This document shows positions 5,918 to 7,131 of a stretch of DNA of 7,131 nt, one piece after another. Positions within the stretch are counted from its first letter, which is position 1. Every line of letters starts with the position of its first letter. The DNA comes from PSLL01 sp050259195. Its GTDB lineage: Bacteria > Desulfobacterota_D > UBA1144 > Nemesobacterales > CSP1-2. A program made the position numbers and the translations under genes. The stretch is taken from the NCBI GenBank assembly GCA_050259195.1, contig JBLNAE010000181.1, positions 1 to 7,131 on the forward strand, read 5' to 3'. The notes beneath the pieces are model-generated. The model worked only from the letters and a program-made list of their open reading frames with translations. It made no database searches and had not been told where the DNA came from.

Positions 5918-6715
5918 TCATCCCCTCCTAATACGGATCCGCGGCATCTTCTTTAGTTTCTCAGATTTTTTCCCTCTATTTCTAATTACATCAGACGCCC
6001 TGCCCTGATTTACAGAAACTTCTAGTAGACCTGAGCTTCCAATGATTGCAAGAAGCTCTCCTTTTCCGGCACCTGCGTAGGACTTAGATATACCATTTAT
6101 TATTCTCTTGCCCACATAAATTCTTGATCTAGTCTTTATGAGTTTAGCAGGAATATTTGAGATCAGGTTTCCGAAAGAGTCCGTATAGATAAACTCACCT
6201 ATTATTTCGTCGCTTCGAATTTCCGGCTCTTTAATTGAAATCATCACGGGTTTCTCTACACCTTTCCCTAAATCTTTCAGCGAAGCACCCAGGGAGATGT
6301 GCGCCGCAGCAGGAGCGAATATGTCTCTTCCATGAAAGGTATGACTCACGTTGGGAAGAATATATTTGGGATTTGAGATTTCAAAAACCCTTACGGACTT
6401 CGATTCGCGGCAAACGAACGTAAAGACGCCGTTATCGGGTCCTACGAATATGTATCCGCCCGCCTCTAAGGCTATGGGTTTTCTTCCGCTGCCTACTCCC
6501 GGATCAATAACCGCGACATGAATTGTCCCCTGGGGGAAATAGCAGTAAAAGTTTCGTAGAGTAAAGGCTCCGCTAAAGATGTCCTGAGGCGGAATTTGGT
6601 GTGTAATATCTACAATTAAAATATCTGGATTTATTGTGAGCATAGCCCCTTTCATGGCCCCAACGTAATGGTCTTTGATTCCAAAGTCTGTGGTTAAGGT
6701 TACTATGCGCCTCAT
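5918..6715 (-). CDS. S-adenosyl-L-methionine hydroxide adenosyltransferase (DUF62 / SAM hydrolase)
   Basis: This family hydrolyses SAM to adenosine and methionine and is the housekeeping relative of the fluorinase and chlorinase. The 265 residues begin with the signature ITLTTDFG-type strand (VTLTTDFGIKDHYVGAMKG, 5-23). The Asp-Arg-His set of the hydroxide-adding enzymes is present at D71 (IDPGVG), R78 (GSGRKP) and H128 (FHGRDIFAP). GPDNGVF (92-98) and the C-terminal domain blocks YTDSFGNLISNI (177-188) and SSGLLEVSVNQGRAS (227-241) complete the fold. Its ATG overlaps the stop of the upstream gene as ATGA, with GAGG directly before it, so translation is probably coupled. It converges on the FrhB-like gene with only 9 bp between the two stops. 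The physiological purpose of this reaction is not established. Confidence 0.92.
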   Translation of the reverse strand: MRRIVTLTTDFGIKDHYVGAMKGAMLTINPDILIVDITHQIPPQDIFSGAFTLRNFYCYFPQGTIHVAVIDPGVGSGRKPIALEAGGYIFVGPDNGVFTFVCRESKSVRVFEISNPKYILPNVSHTFHGRDIFAPAAAHISLGASLKDLGKGVEKPVMISIKEPEIRSDEIIGEFIYTDSFGNLISNIPAKLIKTRSRIYVGKRIINGISKSYAGAGKGELLAIIGSSGLLEVSVNQGRASDVIRNRGKKSEKLKKMPRIRIRRG

Positions 6716-6990
6716 TCCTCTTCAATTACCCTTTTAAGCCTCTCTGGAAACCTCGTTATGACGAATACCTTTTGAATCGAAGAGCCGCTCTTTGCAATTA
6801 GCTTTGCGCCGCTTACAGTGGCATATTTGTATTTTACAATCAAGTTCTCCCCCGTCGCGCTTCCCACCTTTATCTCGCCTGGGATAACTCCGTCTACAAA
6901 ATCGAGAGTCGAGATTCTCTCTTCCAAAAACTCCCTTAGCCCCTTTATCATGCTGTGCTGGCGCTTAATCTTGTGCTTTCTGTGTCTCAT
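6712..6990 (-). CDS. Small basic DUF2103-like protein
   Basis: The product has 92 residues and a very basic start (RHRKHKIKRQH). It then follows the pattern I associate with DUF2103, an uncharacterised family described as putative metal-binding: HS-x3-GL (12-18), VIPGEIKV (35-42) and GAKLIAKSGSSIQKVFVIT (61-79). The function is unknown. The His/basic N-terminus would suit metal or nucleic-acid binding, but that is inference. The ATG at 6990 is preferred over the Met at residue 14 because the conserved HS lies before that Met. No clear Shine-Dalgarno precedes it. Its stop overlaps the SAM hydrolase start by 4 bp, so the two form one transcription unit. Confidence 0.65.
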   Translation of the reverse strand: MRHRKHKIKRQHSMIKGLREFLEERISTLDFVDGVIPGEIKVGSATGENLIVKYKYATVSGAKLIAKSGSSIQKVFVITRFPERLKRVIEEE

Positions 6991-6999
6991 GACGGCGAT

Positions 7000-7027
7000 T
7001 TAGTAGGAGCAACTAGTGGTCAGTCAA
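7000..7027 (-). promoter_or_regulatory. Weak candidate promoter of the DUF2103-SAM hydrolase unit
   Basis: On the minus strand TTGACT (7027-7022, five of six matches to the -35 consensus) is followed after 16 bp by TACTAA (7005-7000, only three of six to the -10). A start point from this pair would fall just before the ATG at 6990, giving an almost leaderless message, which would fit the missing ribosome binding site. The -10 match is poor. Confidence 0.25.
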
Positions 7028-7049
7028 CCTAAATTTGATGGGATTTAGG
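7028..7049. repeat. Short perfect inverted repeat
   Basis: CCTAAAT (7028-7034) and ATTTAGG (7043-7049) pair perfectly across an eight-base loop. The repeat lies just upstream of the minus-strand TTGACT, so it could be an operator or an RNA hairpin of a transcript coming from the right. No T-run is attached. Confidence 0.45.
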
Positions 7050-7062
7050 CAAGCAAATACAC

Positions 7063-7125
7063 TTTTTGACAGGCTCAGTGTGAACGGTATTTGAGCCAAG
7101 CCGTTCCTGGTGAGCTTGTCGAACC
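7063..7125. repeat. Imperfect inverted repeat with TTCGACAAGCTCA-type arms
   Basis: The left arm (7063-7087, containing GACAGGCTCA and GAACGG) and the right arm (7101-7125, containing CCGTTC and GTGAGCTTGTCGAA) are imperfect reverse complements of about 25 bases around a 13-base loop. Mismatches concentrate in the middle of the arms. The consensus is reminiscent of dispersed palindromes that occur in many copies in diverse environmental bacterial genomes, often between genes. The likeness is from memory. The repeat may continue past the right edge. Confidence 0.65.
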
Positions 7126-7131
7126 ATAGAA

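Noticed and set aside
5918..6715. Fluorinase or chlorinase role for the DUF62 protein
   Set aside because: The Asp-Arg-His set typical of the hydroxide-adding enzymes is intact and there is no halogenated-metabolite gene context.
1..7131. CRISPR array, tRNA or rRNA genes, insertion sequence with transposase
   Set aside because: No regularly spaced repeats, cloverleaf or rRNA-like stretches, and no transposase frame were found. Only short palindromic elements are present.

Overview
The window carries a compact coenzyme F420 biosynthesis locus on the + strand, followed by an F420-dependent oxidoreductase subunit, and a second two-gene unit running the opposite way. The host is most likely an uncultured bacterium. 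There is a sigma70-type TTGACA-17-TATCCT candidate upstream of the first gene, Shine-Dalgarno sequences precede most starts, CofD has a bacterial-style P-loop-like start (GGGVGAAK), and the non-coding gaps contain bacterial-looking dispersed palindromes. The phylum cannot be resolved from this sequence. Keeping cofG and cofH as separate genes, and pairing them with an FrhB-type protein, is unlike the fused FbiC arrangement of actinobacteria and looks more like archaeal or archaeal-like F420 users.

Layout. 1-257: the possible tail of an unrecognised upstream gene, a hairpin and a candidate promoter. 258-4606: cofD (F420-0 synthesis), a 171-bp gap with a possible 31-codon ORF and a TATAAT box, then cofE (glutamyl ligase), cofG and cofH (the two halves of FO synthase). 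cofE/cofG and cofG/cofH overlap by 17 and 14 bp. 4607-4705: a small palindrome-rich insert bracketed by a 17-bp near-perfect direct repeat. 4706-5908: a 400-residue FrhB/FdhB-family protein with two N-terminal iron-sulfur motifs. 5918-6990 (minus): a SAM hydroxide adenosyltransferase (DUF62) whose start overlaps by 4 bp the end of a small basic DUF2103-like gene. 6991-7131: a non-coding segment with two inverted repeats and a weak minus-strand promoter.

How the genes work together. CofH and CofG build the deazaflavin FO from tyrosine and the riboflavin precursor 5-amino-6-ribitylaminouracil. CofD attaches the phospho-lactyl-type side chain and CofE adds the gamma-glutamates. The FrhB-like protein is then a likely user of the finished cofactor, passing electrons between F420 and a flavin/iron-sulfur relay. 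No guanylyltransferase (CofC/FbiD) and no FbiB-type nitroreductase domain occurs here, so the identity of the side-chain precursor is open. The DUF62/DUF2103 pair has no evident link to F420.

The least expected observation is the 4587-4698 structure. Removing one repeat unit in silico restores a longer CofH that would overlap the FrhB gene, in keeping with the other overlaps in the operon. This suggests that a small repeat element inserted and split an originally coupled gene pair.
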